Assembly: GCA_020080175.1 (NCBI GenBank)
Contig: JAGHQL010000086.1
Coordinates: forward strand, 2,051-66,050
Direction of reading: 5' to 3'
Source of the DNA: Glutinoglossum americanum
Lineage: Eukaryota > Ascomycota > Geoglossomycetes > Geoglossales > Geoglossaceae
DNA: 64,000 nt
This document shows, piece after piece, positions 9,902 to 22,216 of the stretch. Each line of letters opens with the position of its first letter. Position 1 is the first letter of the stretch. The notes under the pieces were generated by a model. That model made no database searches and was not told the DNA's origin. It worked only from the letters and a program-made list of their open reading frames with translations. The translations under genes were made by a program, and so were the position numbers.

Positions 9902-11850
9902 ATGCGGACTGCGGCGCAACAGTTTTACTTGGCTAGCTTCGCGCTCCTGGGAATATCGCAAGCAAGTTCCGGATCTGGCGGTGACCCAGACATATGTGCT
10001 GTAAGTGCATTTACACGGCTGGCCAATATTAGCTTGTCCTAATAATTTCACGATCTGCAGTTAGACCCTAAAGCAACAGTTTCCGACACCTGTGCTTCTT
10101 ATTCAACCATCGATGGTCTGAATGCCGCACTAAGCCCCTCCCTAGAATCCCTGACGCGGACAACAGACTTCTTCTCATACTACCGTCTTAATCTCTACAA
10201 CCGTGTCTGTCCTTTCTGGTCTGATGCCAGTGGCATGTGCGGCAATATTGCGTGTGCAGTTGAGACTCTGGACAACGAGGACGATATTCCAGAAATATGG
10301 CGCGCTGAGGAGCTCGGAAAGTTGGAGGGCCCAAAAGCAGGACACCCGGGCAAGAAACTGCAGCAGGAGAGAGGCGATGAGAGACCCTTGCTTGGAGAGC
10401 TGGGCGAAAATGTCGGCGAAAGCTGTGTCGTGGAATATGACGACGAGTGCGACGAGAGAGATTATTGTATCCCTGACGATAAGGGATCGAGCGGGAAGGG
10501 CGACTATGTTTCGTTGTTGAACAATCCTGAGAGATTTACCGGCTACGATGGGCTCGGCTCAAAACAAGTCTGGCAGTCAATATATCGCGAGAACTGTTTT
10601 TACAAAGCCCAGCCGGCGATACACGGGGTCCTAGATACCTCGTCAGCCCCAAATCCCGCGGGACAGCAAGCAGCAATTGATCTCCTGAGCGTGATGAAGG
10701 AGCATGGTAGGCAGAGAGCGTTAGCAAAAAGCGGAGGCGCGCAGCCCGCCGACGAGAGCCTTGAATTCGATGACGGATGCCTTGAGAAGCGGGTCTTCTA
10801 TCGTATTATCAGTGGCATGCATGCGAGTATTAGCACACATCTCTGTTGGGATTATCTTAACCAGTCGACGGGCAGGTGGGGACCGAATCTCCAGTGCTAT
10901 GAAGACCGGCTTCACAAATACCCTGAGCGCATCTCCAATCTCTATTTTAACTATGCCGTCGTCTTGCGCGCCGTTGCGAAGCTAGAAGGCCATCTGAAGG
11001 GCTATACGTTTTGCTCTGGTGACTTGTCTCAAGACCGCATAACTAAACAGATGGCAAATGATCTCGCGGCTAAGGCTGCCGCAAGCCCACGGATCTTCGA
11101 TGAGAGTTTGATGTTCCAGGACTCGTCTGTGGAGGGGCTAAAGCATGATTTCCGCAACCGATTCAGGAATGTGAGCCGTTTGATGGACTGCGTGGGCTGC
11201 GATAAATGCCGTCTCTGGGGAAAACTTCAGACAGCAGGTTATGGAGCTGCACTTAAAGTCCTCTTCGAATTTGACGAGTTCGACCAGACAAAAAACCCAC
11301 CGCTGCGAAGGACAGAATTGGTCGCGCTGGTGAACACTCTAGGGAGGATCTCCCACAGTTTGACCGCTTCGATGAACTTCAGGGCGATGGTAGAGGCTAA
11401 GAAAAACGAGATGCCAATGACGGAAGAGGAAATACGTGCCTTGTATGATCGGACCGACCCAGTTGATGACTACGACGAGACCGGGCAGCAGGAGGACTCA
11501 CACGATCGTCACGACCAGACTGTCGTCGACATATTCTGGGAGGAATGGCACAACATCTGGCGGGCCTTTCGCCTCGTTATCCGCAGCTGGATCGAGCTCC
11601 CGCAGATAATGTTAGTTTCACCCCTTTCTCCACCCAAACCCCAAAACCAATCGCATGCTCTTTCCTGCCCGCTCAATCCAAAACTTGCGAATGTAACACA
11701 ACTTATTCATCATGCTGTTGTAGGTACTATATCGGCCTTTCCGAGATGACTAGGCTCTGGTCCTGGTTCATCGGTATGCCCATCCCGCCCCGTACATGGG
11801 AGTTTCAAAGGCCAGCTACGGTGGGGGGCTGGGGATATAGGGAGTTATGA
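9902..11850 (+). CDS. ERO1: ER oxidoreductin-1 (Ero1), thiol oxidase of the ER
   Basis: FAD-dependent flavoprotein that reoxidises protein disulfide isomerase and so drives disulfide formation in the ER lumen, passing electrons to oxygen. Exon 1 is 9902-10000 and encodes a signal peptide (MRTAAQQFYLASFALLGISQ). The intron is 10001-10060, with a clean GTAAGTG donor and GCAG acceptor. The main exon then runs to 11610. A last intron ends at an AG near 11724, and the final exon encodes YYIGLSEMTRLWSWFIG up to the stop at 11848-11850. Hallmarks are MCGNIAC (mobile shuttle region), NNPERFTGYDG, VWQSIYRENCF, the FAD-region motif HASISTHLCWDY, and the active-site CVGCDKC followed by RLWGKLQ near residue 410. 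An acidic stretch (DDYDETGQQEDSHD) lies near the C-terminal end. Length, about 590 residues, fits the family. Confidence 0.93.
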
Positions 11851-12322
11851 TTTCGAAGGGGAAGTTTATCCTCTGTCGTCCTCCTTTTTGCCCCCGTCGT
11901 AATAGTGGCTCCGCATATCGATAGGGGCATCTTTTTACTGTAGTTTACTGTACACCAACCGGCAGCCAGATTAGATTTTGTTTTTTTGGTTAAATGTGGC
12001 GGGCAATCTCCGGGGGGCATATTTAAGGCGTTTAAAGTCTAGTTTTTTGTAACCTTCCATGTTGGTTTAGGCGATAGAGGGGCAAGTATGAAGTATCTTG
12101 GTGCTAGTTCCACTAGAAGGAAAGCGTGCTATTGACCGAAAGGGAAGAATGAAATACTCCACCTTCAGGTCTACTACGCTACGTAGTACGGCTTGCAAAG
12201 CTATTGATAGCGGTCACGTGCATAATCCCCAATTCGGAAATCACCTTTGCTTCAATAATTGGAAGGATTCATCCCATTTTGTAGCTTCTAGACGATCCGC
12301 CTAAAGCTTAATAACCAACAAG
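11851..12322. other. Intergenic with a perfect 7-bp inverted repeat
   Basis: No gene seen. At 12172-12188 TACTACG and CGTAGTA are separated by CTA, about 135 bp upstream of the next start codon; it could be a binding site for a dimeric regulator or chance. Confidence 0.4.
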
Positions 12323-13520
12323 ATGGCGGTCATACCCGGCTTAAAGATTCCGCAAGTCACTGAGGTAGCGATTCTGTCACATGGATCACGTTCAAAAGGA
12401 ACTTACGATCTATTAGGATGACCTCTTTGAGTTTCATGCACATCACTTTAACGGCAGACGACAGGGCTTTCCGGGCACCTTGTTATCGGATACTACGCTC
12501 CTTTCGCTTACAGAAGAGTGCTGCGAAGATGGAGACTTGGAATACGATTATGATGACGATGATGGCCTTGGCTACTATCCAGATGGTGTCAAGCGCACTC
12601 TCACGGATGCACAGATTGCAATGTTTCGATGGAGTGAGGTCCAGAGCCTATTAAGGGCAAAGAAGCGGCGGCTAGGGGGTCTAGAGGGAAGGGTGCTAGA
12701 TGAAAGCAGTGCTGAGAACAAAGAAAAACGAAAGATTGAAAGAAAACATCCATTTTATGATGGGGGTGTGTTGGGAGAGGATACACAAAGTGTAGAGAAC
12801 CGCAATGAAAAGACTATATACAGCAGTACAAATGCAACAACCTCTCTGGAGTCCAACAAACGGAGGAGGGTGGGGCCAAGGGAGTCATATGGCGATAACA
12901 TAGCAAAAAAGAGGGATCTCCATATTCCTATGGAGAGTGGGAGCACCTTGAACTATGATGACGACGCTCCACCGCCTCAGAACCAAGTTTCCGCGAGGGA
13001 TGTCCTGGCGGATGAGGGTGAAGATGAGGAAGAATATGAGAAATTTCTAGCTAGGGAGAGACAAGAACTTTGTGGTACCGATTCCCCAGAACGCGGGGCC
13101 GATCTAGGGGCTGGGTGTGGAGCAAAAAGGGGATCGGAGCTGAGCAGTATTTCTCCAGCAGTCCTAGGTCACAGCGATGCAGGTGCGTATAGCAAGGAGT
13201 TGGTGCAACCTACATCCACACCCACAATCAATACACCACCGAACACCACCGACGTCAGCGCCACACCATCTGCATCACCAAGGCTAGAGTCACAATGGGA
13301 CGGCGATCTCAGTAATGCTGTTATACCTCCCGGAATCACGGTCTGCAGTACGACGGCTCAGCCTATGCAGTCCCGCCGACGTATTTTCTATGGCGATGAT
13401 GACCACGGTCAGGACGCTCGCAACGACAAAAATCCACCAAAATCAGCAGCACCCACCCCAGCAGGTGGTGTCACGAAGGGAGAGAAGCGAGCGTTTTTGT
13501 GGCCGAAGATCCGGGGCTAA
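12323..13520 (+). CDS. Conserved fungal protein, probably DUF3807 family
   Basis: Exon 1 (12323-12364) encodes MAVIPGLKIPQVTE. A 52-nt intron (12365-12416) follows, then one long exon to the stop at 13520. Near the N-terminus is DLFEFHAHHF, then an acidic run and the block GYYPDGVKRTLTDAQIAMFR with HSE-like WSEVQSLLRAKKRR. I associate this block with the fungal DUF3807 proteins of unknown function. The remaining two thirds is disordered and charged, with many Asp/Glu, Ser/Thr and Pro residues (DEGEDEEEYEKFLARERQEL), and carries basic patches that could be nuclear signals. The C-terminus KGEKRAFLWPKIRG is typical of short conserved tails. Function unknown; the nuclear location is a guess. Confidence 0.75.
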
Positions 13521-14517
13521 TGAAATCTTGTGGGTCGTGGCGGTTACTCGTGGGATGTCCGTAATATTTGTGTCTGGGGCTGTTTGGTAAGATGGAGGGC
13601 CTAATCACCGATCCTCCCTGCCTACCAAAGGGGGTTCTTCCTGGTATGTGCATTACTTTTTTTAAATACACATGGGCGCCCTCCACTTTACCTCTCAAGA
13701 TCTCAAAACGGGATCCATATATACAAAGCGCAAATGATGAGAAACCCCATATCGTCATCCTTAGCCGGACGCTCAAGCGTTAGGAAAACCTAAGGGTTTC
13801 CGGCGGCGCGAGCGCATGACGACGGTTAGATAAATCTTCTCTCTGATTTCTGGTGTGTACATGTGGTTTTTTCGCCTTTGATTTGATTTGAATGCGTTGG
13901 GAAAAGTATGGGACTGATTTTAATGGGAGGGTGGGGGTATAGGTTTGAAAGAGGGGGTTAGTGTTGGGGTAAGATAGTGTGGTACGCGCCTGTGGACGAG
14001 AAGGTTAGGTTCGGTCTACACAGGGCGAATGATGCTGGGAGCCTTTATATGTGCCAATGCTCGATACGCCAGTTATATCTCTCTCTAGGCAATAAACCGC
14101 CGTCCATAGTGCGTGTATAGCATATACCCATCCATCACCAGGTGACCCGCCAATTTCCTCCACTCAGACCTCTAGATATCCCTTCAAAGCAACGGTAGCT
14201 CAGGTGATGGGCCTTTTAGCTCACATCACACTATAGTGTCTAAACCTCGACAGGGAAGTCATTCCGCCCACCACGCGCGCGGTCATACCTCCCCTCTGCG
14301 TCCTCATGATGAAGCACAGAAGCAAAGTAGCAGGAATGTGTAGCTCACCATCTCCTGTTCCTTTAGCGGTCGCCGCAAATGGTCTCAAGCTCGAAGGATT
14401 TCTTCCCGGTTCGTTTCCTTTTTGTTGATCTTGAGCGGTGATGTCAAGACGGGTTATTGTCTCTGCACGGGAAAAAAATGCAAAAGGGGGCTGGTTATAT
14501 AGACGTTTTTTAGGGGC
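13521..14517. other. Intergenic between convergent genes
   Basis: Two genes converge here. No open frame with family resemblance, RNA gene or repeat was recognised. The stretch near 13900-14000 is G-rich on the plus strand (GTGGGGGTATAGG and similar). Confidence 0.5.
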
Positions 14518-15340
14518 TTAAGTATCGCCAAGGAGGGCGAGTGCACGTTGGAATGCTTCTACTACACGCATGTCTGAAGGTTGTGGAGGATGTTAGTGGT
14601 GTTTGGGTAAATAACCATGAAGAAAAGTAGTGCGTACAGTGCCCTCTTTTCTCTTCCAAGTTGCTCTCTGAGCCTTGGACCCAGTGGATGCGCGTTTTGA
14701 GACTACGTGGAATCAGCGGGAAGTTTATAGGTGCTAGGGAGGTTTCGGCTTACCGTTTATGGGCTCGCTCATCTTCGTGGGTGTCGATTGTGGAGAGCCA
14801 TATACCGAAGAACTGTGGGGAAAGGATTAGACGGGTTTACAACCGGGATAAAATTGACCCTCGAGGGATGTGACAAGAGAAACACACCTGAATCATCTCA
14901 TCGAACTCATCATAGAGTAGATCCTCCTTCGCTTTAATCTCCCCCATGGCATCCGCGAATCTCCCCTCGAACTCATCCCAGTCGAACGACTCGATAGGGT
15001 GTTTAGGATGACTCTCCAACAGTATGGAGTCCTCTGGAGAACGAGCAAATGAGCTCTCCTCCGGTGTATATGTTTGTTCTCTAGGAGTATCCCTCGTAGG
15101 TCCCTGAGAAGACGACCCAGATTTGACATTCGTCATCTTGGGGGATTTTCGTCCGGATTTTAATGGTGAGATAGAGCGGGAGGGCCGGAGAAGAGTGGGT
15201 GGAGGTGCTGGACGCTCAATTATTTGAACATCGGGAGATGACGTCCTTTCATTCATCTGCTCGCGAGAGCGCTTCTCGCCGGGTTGTGCTATTTCCTGTG
15301 CCATTGCTGGCGGCGGACTTGTTGGCGGGGTGGTCGACAT
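14518..15340 (-). CDS. Conserved hypothetical protein with acidic C-terminal helical region
   Basis: Four exons, read from splice signals: 15340 to about 14890, about 14823-14754, about 14709-14642, and a short last exon ending at the TAA at 14518-14520. The first 100 residues are Pro/Ser-rich and disordered (MSTTPPTSPPPAMAQ...). The second half is probably folded and helical: IESFDWDEFEGRFADAMGEI, AKEDLLYDEFDEMIQ, FFGIWLSTIDTHEDERAHK, then the last part HYMRVVEAFQRALALLGDT. The ending resembles the VVEAFxxALALL tail of small uncharacterised Pezizomycotina proteins, but I do not recognise a named family. It diverges from ATG14, with 474 bp between starts. Function unknown. Confidence 0.6.
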
Positions 15341-15814
15341 GAAGATATATATGGATATGGCTTGTGATTCCGATTACAGGCTAAAGGCTTTATAATTCCA
15401 GGAGCCTTGCTCCACCCACCAAGCGGACATTGCGAATCGTCGCCTGGTGTATCGAGTACGCCGTAGTTTTGTTGTGCCTTTGCTCTCGTGATCACATGAC
15501 CTATCGCATCGCTTTGTCGATAGGCTATGACGAATCAGGAAGAGGGCACAAGACCCAGTCAACAGCCCCCGAGTCACTTAATTGTTTACAAAAAACTTTT
15601 GAGAATATTCACAGAATCTTGGGACCCACATTGGTAGACTTATCTCAAGTCCTATAGCTTCTACCAGAGATTTACGATGAGGTGAATATTCGAGTGGACT
15701 CGGAGCAGCCTGGAGCCCTCCATAAATCACCTTCAGTTGTACGACGTGCCTACGTTGCCTATATAAAGTACCCATGATCACCACACGTCCTCGCAAACCC
15801 AACACGTACCAAGT
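15341..15814. promoter_or_regulatory. Shared divergent promoter of the orphan gene and ATG14
   Basis: 474 bp between two outward-facing start codons. A TATA-like TATATAAAG is present at about 15760-15768, on the ATG14 side. No other site was recognised. Confidence 0.45.
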
Positions 15815-17372
15815 ATGCAGTGTGACATCTGCGCGCGAAAACACACATCGAAGCTCCCTTTCAACTGCGCTACCTGTGCTCGAAATGCTCTATACGAGCT
15901 TCGACTCGAGAACGCCCGCACGCTACTGGACAAAGAAGCTCTAGGACGACAGGTGGAAGCATCTCTCTCCTCAAGCAGCTCCACAGGACAGAGCTCATCG
16001 TCTATATCAAACCGATGGGATACCGAGCAAGCAGCCGCGAGGACCGGAGAATCCCTAGAGCGAATCCAGGAAATCCAGAACCAAGCAGACGTGCTCAAAA
16101 AGGACATTGAGGACGGCCGAGTACATATCGCAAAACTGAAAGCATCGCTCGCTCAACGCCGTTCAGATTACGAGTCTGCTTCACATAACCTCACTGCAAG
16201 AAGGACTGCTACCCTAGAATCCGTGGAGAAGGGCATCAAGCGCATTGACCATCGCTGGAACACACTACACGCGCGCACAGTAGAAGCCAGGGTTTTCCTA
16301 TGTCGAGAAGCAGCAAACCTCTACGGCCTCAAGCAGCGGAGACGGAGGAAGGGCGGGGTTGTGAGGGAGGATTATTTGATTTGTGGTGTGGGCATTGTAG
16401 ATCTACGAGATCTCAACAGTATGTCTGACCGCCTGGATACTCCCATGTGCCAGGCTTCTATCTCTAACTTATAGTGCAGGCGCATTACCCTCTCAAATCA
16501 CCACTTCAATAACCCACCTCGCTCACCTTCTGATCCTGATATCCCACTACCTATCCCTCCGCCTCCCCGCCGAGGTCACCCTTCCCCACCGCGACTACCC
16601 CCTCCCCACCATATTTACCCCCTCGTCCTCCTACTCCGCCCGCGATGTTCCCTTCCCTGGTACGTCACCAACTTCTAGCCCGTCTGCCTCGCGGATAGGA
16701 GACCTACCCCTTTTACCGCGCCCTCGTCCCTTGTTTCTCGAAAAACCCCTCCCAGTGCTTGCGAAGGAGGATCCAGCTGCATATTCACTATTCGTGGAGG
16801 GTATCACGTTGCTAGCGTGGGACGTGGCTTGGCTCTGCCGCACTCAAGGGCTAAATATCAGCAGCAGTGCCGGGCCGAGTACATGGGAAGACGTATGTCC
16901 CCTCGGTAGAAACCTATGGCTCCTCCTAGCCGCTCCAACACCTTCTCCCAGACCATCGGCAACCGACCCCACTACACCATCAAAATCCCAATCTCCTAAT
17001 AACTCTCTCCCGGTATCCCTAGGCCAGTACTCCCACGGCACCGCACATACCTTCCTCGGCACCGCCTCAGCAGCCGAATATATGCGTAACTGGAAACTCC
17101 ACGGCCCTATGAAGATAGTAGATAGGGTTAAGTCTGCGCTTCTCGGCGAGATGACTGGTGCGGAGTGGGAGGTATTAGATGAGAGAGAGTGGGTCGGGGA
17201 GTCCGGTGAAGGTGCTGACGTTGGTGGGAAGACTGGGGAACATGGTGGGAAAGCTGAGGAGCGAGCTGCAGTTATAGCAGGAGAGGCTAGTGGAGATGGT
17301 GCGTCAGAAACAAGTACGACCAACAAGACGAAGCCTGGTACGAGCGGGTGGACGAAGTTGAAAAGCAGATAG
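15815..17372 (+). CDS. ATG14: Autophagy protein Atg14 (PI3-kinase complex I subunit)
   Basis: Atg14 targets the Vps34-Vps15-Atg6 lipid kinase to the site of autophagosome formation. The N-terminus has the expected pair of CxxC motifs (CDIC at residues 3-6 and CATC near 18-21) that can bind zinc. A long coiled coil follows (about residues 90-170, TGESLERIQEIQNQADVLKK onward). Exon 1 ends at 16418. The intron is 16419-16479. Exon 2 begins with ALPSQITTSITHLAHLLILI and contains the conserved LPHRDYPLPTIF block and VEGITLLAWDVAWLCRTQG. These belong to the C-terminal half shared by the Atg14/UVRAG family. The last 60 residues are Gly/Glu-rich and disordered. About 499 residues, within the fungal range. 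Confidence 0.85.
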
Positions 17373-18437
17373 ATGATTACTTTTTTCTCTCTCTTTGTCT
17401 CCACACGCTTCCTACTACAGATGCATGCCATTATTATATCTATATCTCCATTTCCCTAACATCCGACTCTTTAGAGTAACCAGAACACAAATACAAACAC
17501 AAATACATACACTATATTACAGTACAACACAAACCCGCATCCCTCTTCCACCAAGTCCTAGCCCCGTGACAAGATGCAGGACCATTTTCCCACTATTCTC
17601 GCTTCCGCCCAGCCACCGGCTACGCCCTCTATCCTAGCGAGCTTCATTTTTTTTTTAATTATCGGCTTACCCACTGTTTAAGATATCAGGGCTTTACCCC
17701 CGGCCCTTTCCTTTTTCTTTTTAAGAGGGAATAATAAGCAGTTTCGTTCTCATTTACGTTAAAGCCAAGGTACAAAAAATAAAAATAAAAATAAAAAACT
17801 TACAAAAGCTATAAGGCACGCACGCTCCTTTGAAAGAAAAAAAAAAAAAAACAGAAGGCGCTAGACCAATAAAAACCCCCCCCCAAAAAACAAAGGGAGG
17901 GGGGGTTTTTTTTTTTCTCTTTCCCTTGTCATCTGTCATCTGCGCGGAAAGACGGAAAAAAAGACGTTCGATAGATTTCTTAAAATCGTTCGTTCTTGTT
18001 CTTTCTCTCTCCGTTTGGGTTTGTCGGGGGGAAAAAAAAAGGAAAAGTAAAGATTAGGCTTTGGTTACAATTAAACCCCCTTCCCCGCCCCCCCAGCAAA
18101 GCCGCTTTCATTCCAGCAACCAGCTCCTTGCAAGAAAAGCACATCCTGAAAAAAAACAACCCTCGAGGCCCATCCATTTGTCAATGCCAGATGCAGAAAA
18201 CTAAAAAATGAACGCTATATCCAACCAACCCTTCCCCCTTCACTTGCGGAACATTATTTGGTTGTCCTTCCTCCTTTCTTTATTAACTAGGTGGTAGTAT
18301 GTGTGAACAATATAAGGAGCCATGATCACTATGACTAGAGTGATTTGGGAAAGAGGCCGTTGAAAGATAAGCGTGGGGTGGACATTTTCTGATCACTATC
18401 CTGGCTTGGCAGAGAGTTGTGAGATGCGGGAGTGCGT
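17373..18437. other. Intergenic, low-complexity
   Basis: A gap between convergent genes. It is rich in homopolymers: T runs near 17647, A runs near 17832-17850, and C, G and T runs near 17877-17917. No gene supported. Confidence 0.55.
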
Positions 18438-20162
18438 CTAGAAGAGGCCGGCACAACTGAAGTGCTGCTCAACGTCAAACGCGCCGGGTGACTTCCATGC
18501 ATCATCACTAAAAAGGTGAAAACGTTAATACTTTGCTCATTTAATTGCCGTAGCGGATTCGTGATGGAACTTACGAGTACGAGAAAAGTACAGCGTGGTC
18601 GCCGATAGCTGAGATAGTGCCCGCGATAGCCTTCTTCTGCTCTTCAACGCCAGGGCATGCCTTGCCATTGCAGCTTCCGGCGCTAGGCCAGCCAGTCTCC
18701 AAGATGTAAGCGTCCTTACCGGGGCAGATACCCTTGACGAGGTCGTATTCTGTCTTTACAAAGTCGCCTGCACCATCAGCATCAACATCGGGGTTGAAGA
18801 AGGCATAGATGTTGCAGCCGAGGACGTCGAGGACGTCGCAGAGGCCGCTGCCGTATTGTTGAAGGATGTTCAGAGGCTCGGTAGTCGTGCAAGGACCAGA
18901 GTAACCAGCACCAGAGAAGGTAGACTTGCAGCTGGCGATGAAGTCGTGTAGCTCTGTCGCCGAGCAGTGGCCATTGAAGATAGCCTCATTTCCGATGACA
19001 ATCAACTCAACCAAAGACCACTTGCCCCAGCTAACGATGTCGGTTACCTGCTGCTGAGCGCCGCTGATGCCTTTGCCATCAATGAAGACACCGATGATCA
19101 TCTTAAGACCATGCTTCTCGCAGGAGGCGCCGACATTGATGAGACCGGTGCAATCAGTCGAGTAGATACGGACGGAACCGAATCCTTTGCTGGAGATATC
19201 GGCGATGTCAACCTCGACCTCTTCGGCGCTCTTGCAACCACCGGAAGAAGTGTATGGAGAATAAGTGATACTCCAGGCTCCACTAGCGCCAATCTTTGGA
19301 GAGGGCGCGGAATAACCTGAAGATGTAGGGGCAGCCGGGAGAGCTGAGGCAGGGGCAGAAGCAGTTGGGATGGTGTATGGGCAGAAGACAACCTGCGAAG
19401 TCAGGGTAACTGTGACGGTGGTCTCTGGTTGAACGTAGGTGCCTGGTGTATACGAGGTTGGCACCGGGAAGACACATGTGCTGGTCTCGGTAGCGGTGAT
19501 GGTGGTTGCACCGATGGTGTAAGTACCAGCAGATGGGCAGACATAGGTGGTAGAGTAGATCTTGCTGATGGTCTTTCCAGCGGAGGTTTCAACAGAAGCA
19601 TACGGGCAAACGACTGAGGTGGAGGTCAAGACAACAGTCGTGATGCCTCCCAAGGTGTGGGTTCCTGGAGTGACAACAGCGGATGAAGCAGCACATACAG
19701 TCGTGGTGGACGTGAGTGTGACAGTTGCAGCCGGGAAGGTGTATGTTCCGGGTGTCGGGCAAACGGTCACTACTGGTGTGGGAACTGGCGCGGGTATAAC
19801 TGTGGCGGTGGCAACAACAACAGGAATCGTGCTGGTGATAGTCACCTTGGACGTATACGTCGTTGTCAATGCGACCACTATTCACCCAACCATTAGACAA
19901 CTAGTCCCTGAAAAGCAAAGCGATACATGTCGCGCGCATAACCCTAACAAGAGGACATGGGTAATAGAGCAAACTTACAAGTTGCTTCACCAGTCTTGGT
20001 GGTCACGTAGGTCGTGCAGCCGCAAGTTTGATGCGCAGAAAGAAGGGCAGAAGCACTAGAAGAATGGCCAGCATGCGCATGTCGGCGATGATGTTGATGA
20101 GAAGCGGAAACCGAGCTTCCGAACAGCACGGCTGCGGCCGCTGCAAGAAGAGAAACCCTCAT
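18438..20162 (-). CDS. GH17 cell-wall beta-1,3-glucanase/glucanosyltransferase with repeat-rich N-terminus
   Basis: Cell-wall enzyme related to fungal Scw11/BtgE proteins that cleave or remodel beta-1,3-glucan. Exons are 19979-20162, 18575-19877 and 18438-18507. Exon 1 gives a signal peptide (MRVSLLAAAAAVLFGSSVSA) and a His/Ser-rich start. Residues about 62-240 form a Thr/Val/Cys-rich region of imperfect repeats built on CPxxGTYT...TVTLTSTTTVC. The catalytic domain shows FGSVRIYSTDC, the proposed acid/base Glu in VIGNEAIFNG (near residue 355) and the nucleophile Glu in ILETGWPSAG (near 455), so both key residues are present. The protein ends AFDVEQHFSCAGLF with no GPI signal, so it is probably held in the wall non-covalently or through the N-terminal region. 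Confidence 0.9.
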
Positions 20163-22216
20163 GGTGGTGAAATTGTCGTTTCAAGTTTCAGATCAAATGG
20201 CAAGATTCTTTTCCGGAAGAGAAACAATGCGACAAATACAAGAGAATCGAATCTTTTGTACCTGCGTCTGTCTCGAATTCAACTAACGTTAAGACTAACG
20301 AATGCCCGCTGAAAGAGTGAAGCGGTGGTTACGGAACAGAATGGTGTGGTGTAACGAACGTGGAGGGAAGAAGAGGTAGAAGAGGTAGAAGAGAGGAGGA
20401 GGAAGAAGACGGCGGAAAGCGGTTCGGAAGTAGTAATGTAATGATGGAGCCGTTAAGCGTGACGCGATGGGGCAGCCGGGGTAGGGTGAAAAGGGTTGTG
20501 TAACGAAAAGGGGTGCGTCCAGTTAGCAGCACCAGCCACCCATGGGCCAAGAAGCAACTCCCGTTACTCTAACAGCACAGCCTATCGCCGCGTTCCATCG
20601 CGGCACTAGAACGCGACTCTGCGGTTCGTCCTAAATTGCACGCAGGTTCCTTCATGTAGCTCTCTGGCCAAGCTGCGCTGTCTCTCGACCTTCTCTCCTG
20701 CGCCGAAAACGTCCGTCCCTCCCTCTCACATCCTGATTTGCACACCAACCCCCCAACCTATCAGCATCGGTGCACCAACGCAGTTGGATTCAAGTTTCCC
20801 GTTGAGGCTCGTGCATCTGATCCCTGGTTTTCCGTTTCCGTTCCCGGGACATGCACCATCCAACTGCTTGATTGCTGCAAGGTACCCGAGCCACTTCCAC
20901 GGCCAAAACCAAACCAAACCAAACTGAGCAGGCAGAGCAAAAACAAGCAGAACGAGCAGGCTGAGAGGAAAAAGCAAAGGCTCGAAATTTGGTTGAAATG
21001 CGCACACACAGACGCTTCCCGTACCTACCGCAAGTCACTTATTTTTTTCTAAATCGCTTTACGGCTTCACTGCAATCTCCCTTGTCGCCCATCTTTTGCC
21101 GGTTTAAGATTGTGGTGATGTGGGACATGCGGTGTGTAAGCCCGGCATTGTTTGCAATCTCGGTACTGCGGGAATTGGGAAATTGCGATTGGGGGAAAAA
21201 GAAGAAACGAACAAGTGTTCTACCGAGTGTGGCGACTTGGGGAGATTGAGGGCTTCTCTACTCTGTTAGTCACTCGGGATACTTTGCTCTCCACTGCACC
21301 TCATTCCCTCCGCTTTTCCAACGAAGGACGAAGATTTCCACTGGAGAAACGGTGATCACTTTACCATCCCATACCGAAAACCGAACAGGGTCACCCCCCC
21401 CCGAAAAATAGATTCACTTCATTTATATGAACTGGCCCCAAAGATATCCTGTGTGATATTTTGTACTCTAGTCGACGGGCGTGTCTAATTTGGAAGAGTT
21501 TCCTGACATGGGTTGTCGGGGAAACTCGATGCGCGGTGCCCTCGAGGGGACTTTCCCCATTGGAGCGCCTATCCTAATAACCACTTGAAGAACTATTTCC
21601 CTTTCCGCGATAGGATAAGTACAAAAGAGGGAATTGAAACTGCTTTTATGCCAGTTTCAAGTTTTCTCTGGCAGGGAAAAGTTCGGATGATCGCAAACGT
21701 TGCTTCATCTCATCTCGGATGCGACAGAAAGCCAAATGAACAACCAAACTGCCCATGTGCCAAGGGGGCTTGTCGCCACAAATAATCTACTCCGTAGCTT
21801 TCCTTCCCCGAATTGCTCTGCGCGCTGCTTGCACTCAGGCTAGCCTAGATTGTATTTTCCCGATATGAGAGAAACCTTATCCTATCGGGCCCAGGGAGCA
21901 AAAAAGGAGTTTTTAGGTATGGTGCATATCGCACCATGAAAAATAGATGCGCATATGTGACATGAACGCGACAACTCGCCCGACCCTAGTGCCTGCCCAA
22001 ATTGCGTGTTAAGTAGCATGTAGATAAGTCTAGCGGGACCACAACCAGAATCGCAAAGCTTCAAATGAGTTCTCTCCCCCACTTCCCAGCTTTCGCTCAC
22101 TGGCTCGCATTGCGGGATGTTTGATACCATGAGATGGAAAGTGAGAGGAGATAATCGTTGAGAACGATCCACCCTACAGATACGCTATATGACGGTGGTC
22201 CTAGTAATACTGAGGG
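20163..22216. other. Long intergenic region upstream of the GH17 gene
   Basis: About 2 kb without a supportable gene. The overlapping frames at 20726-21052 lie on both strands and show no family resemblance. A short CCAAA/ACCAAACC repeat lies at about 20900-20922. The region probably holds the promoter and 5' leader of the glucanase gene. Confidence 0.5.

Noticed and set aside
20726-21052. Overlapping frames of 80-104 residues on both strands
   Set aside because: They overlap one another on opposite strands, have no splice partners and no family resemblance.
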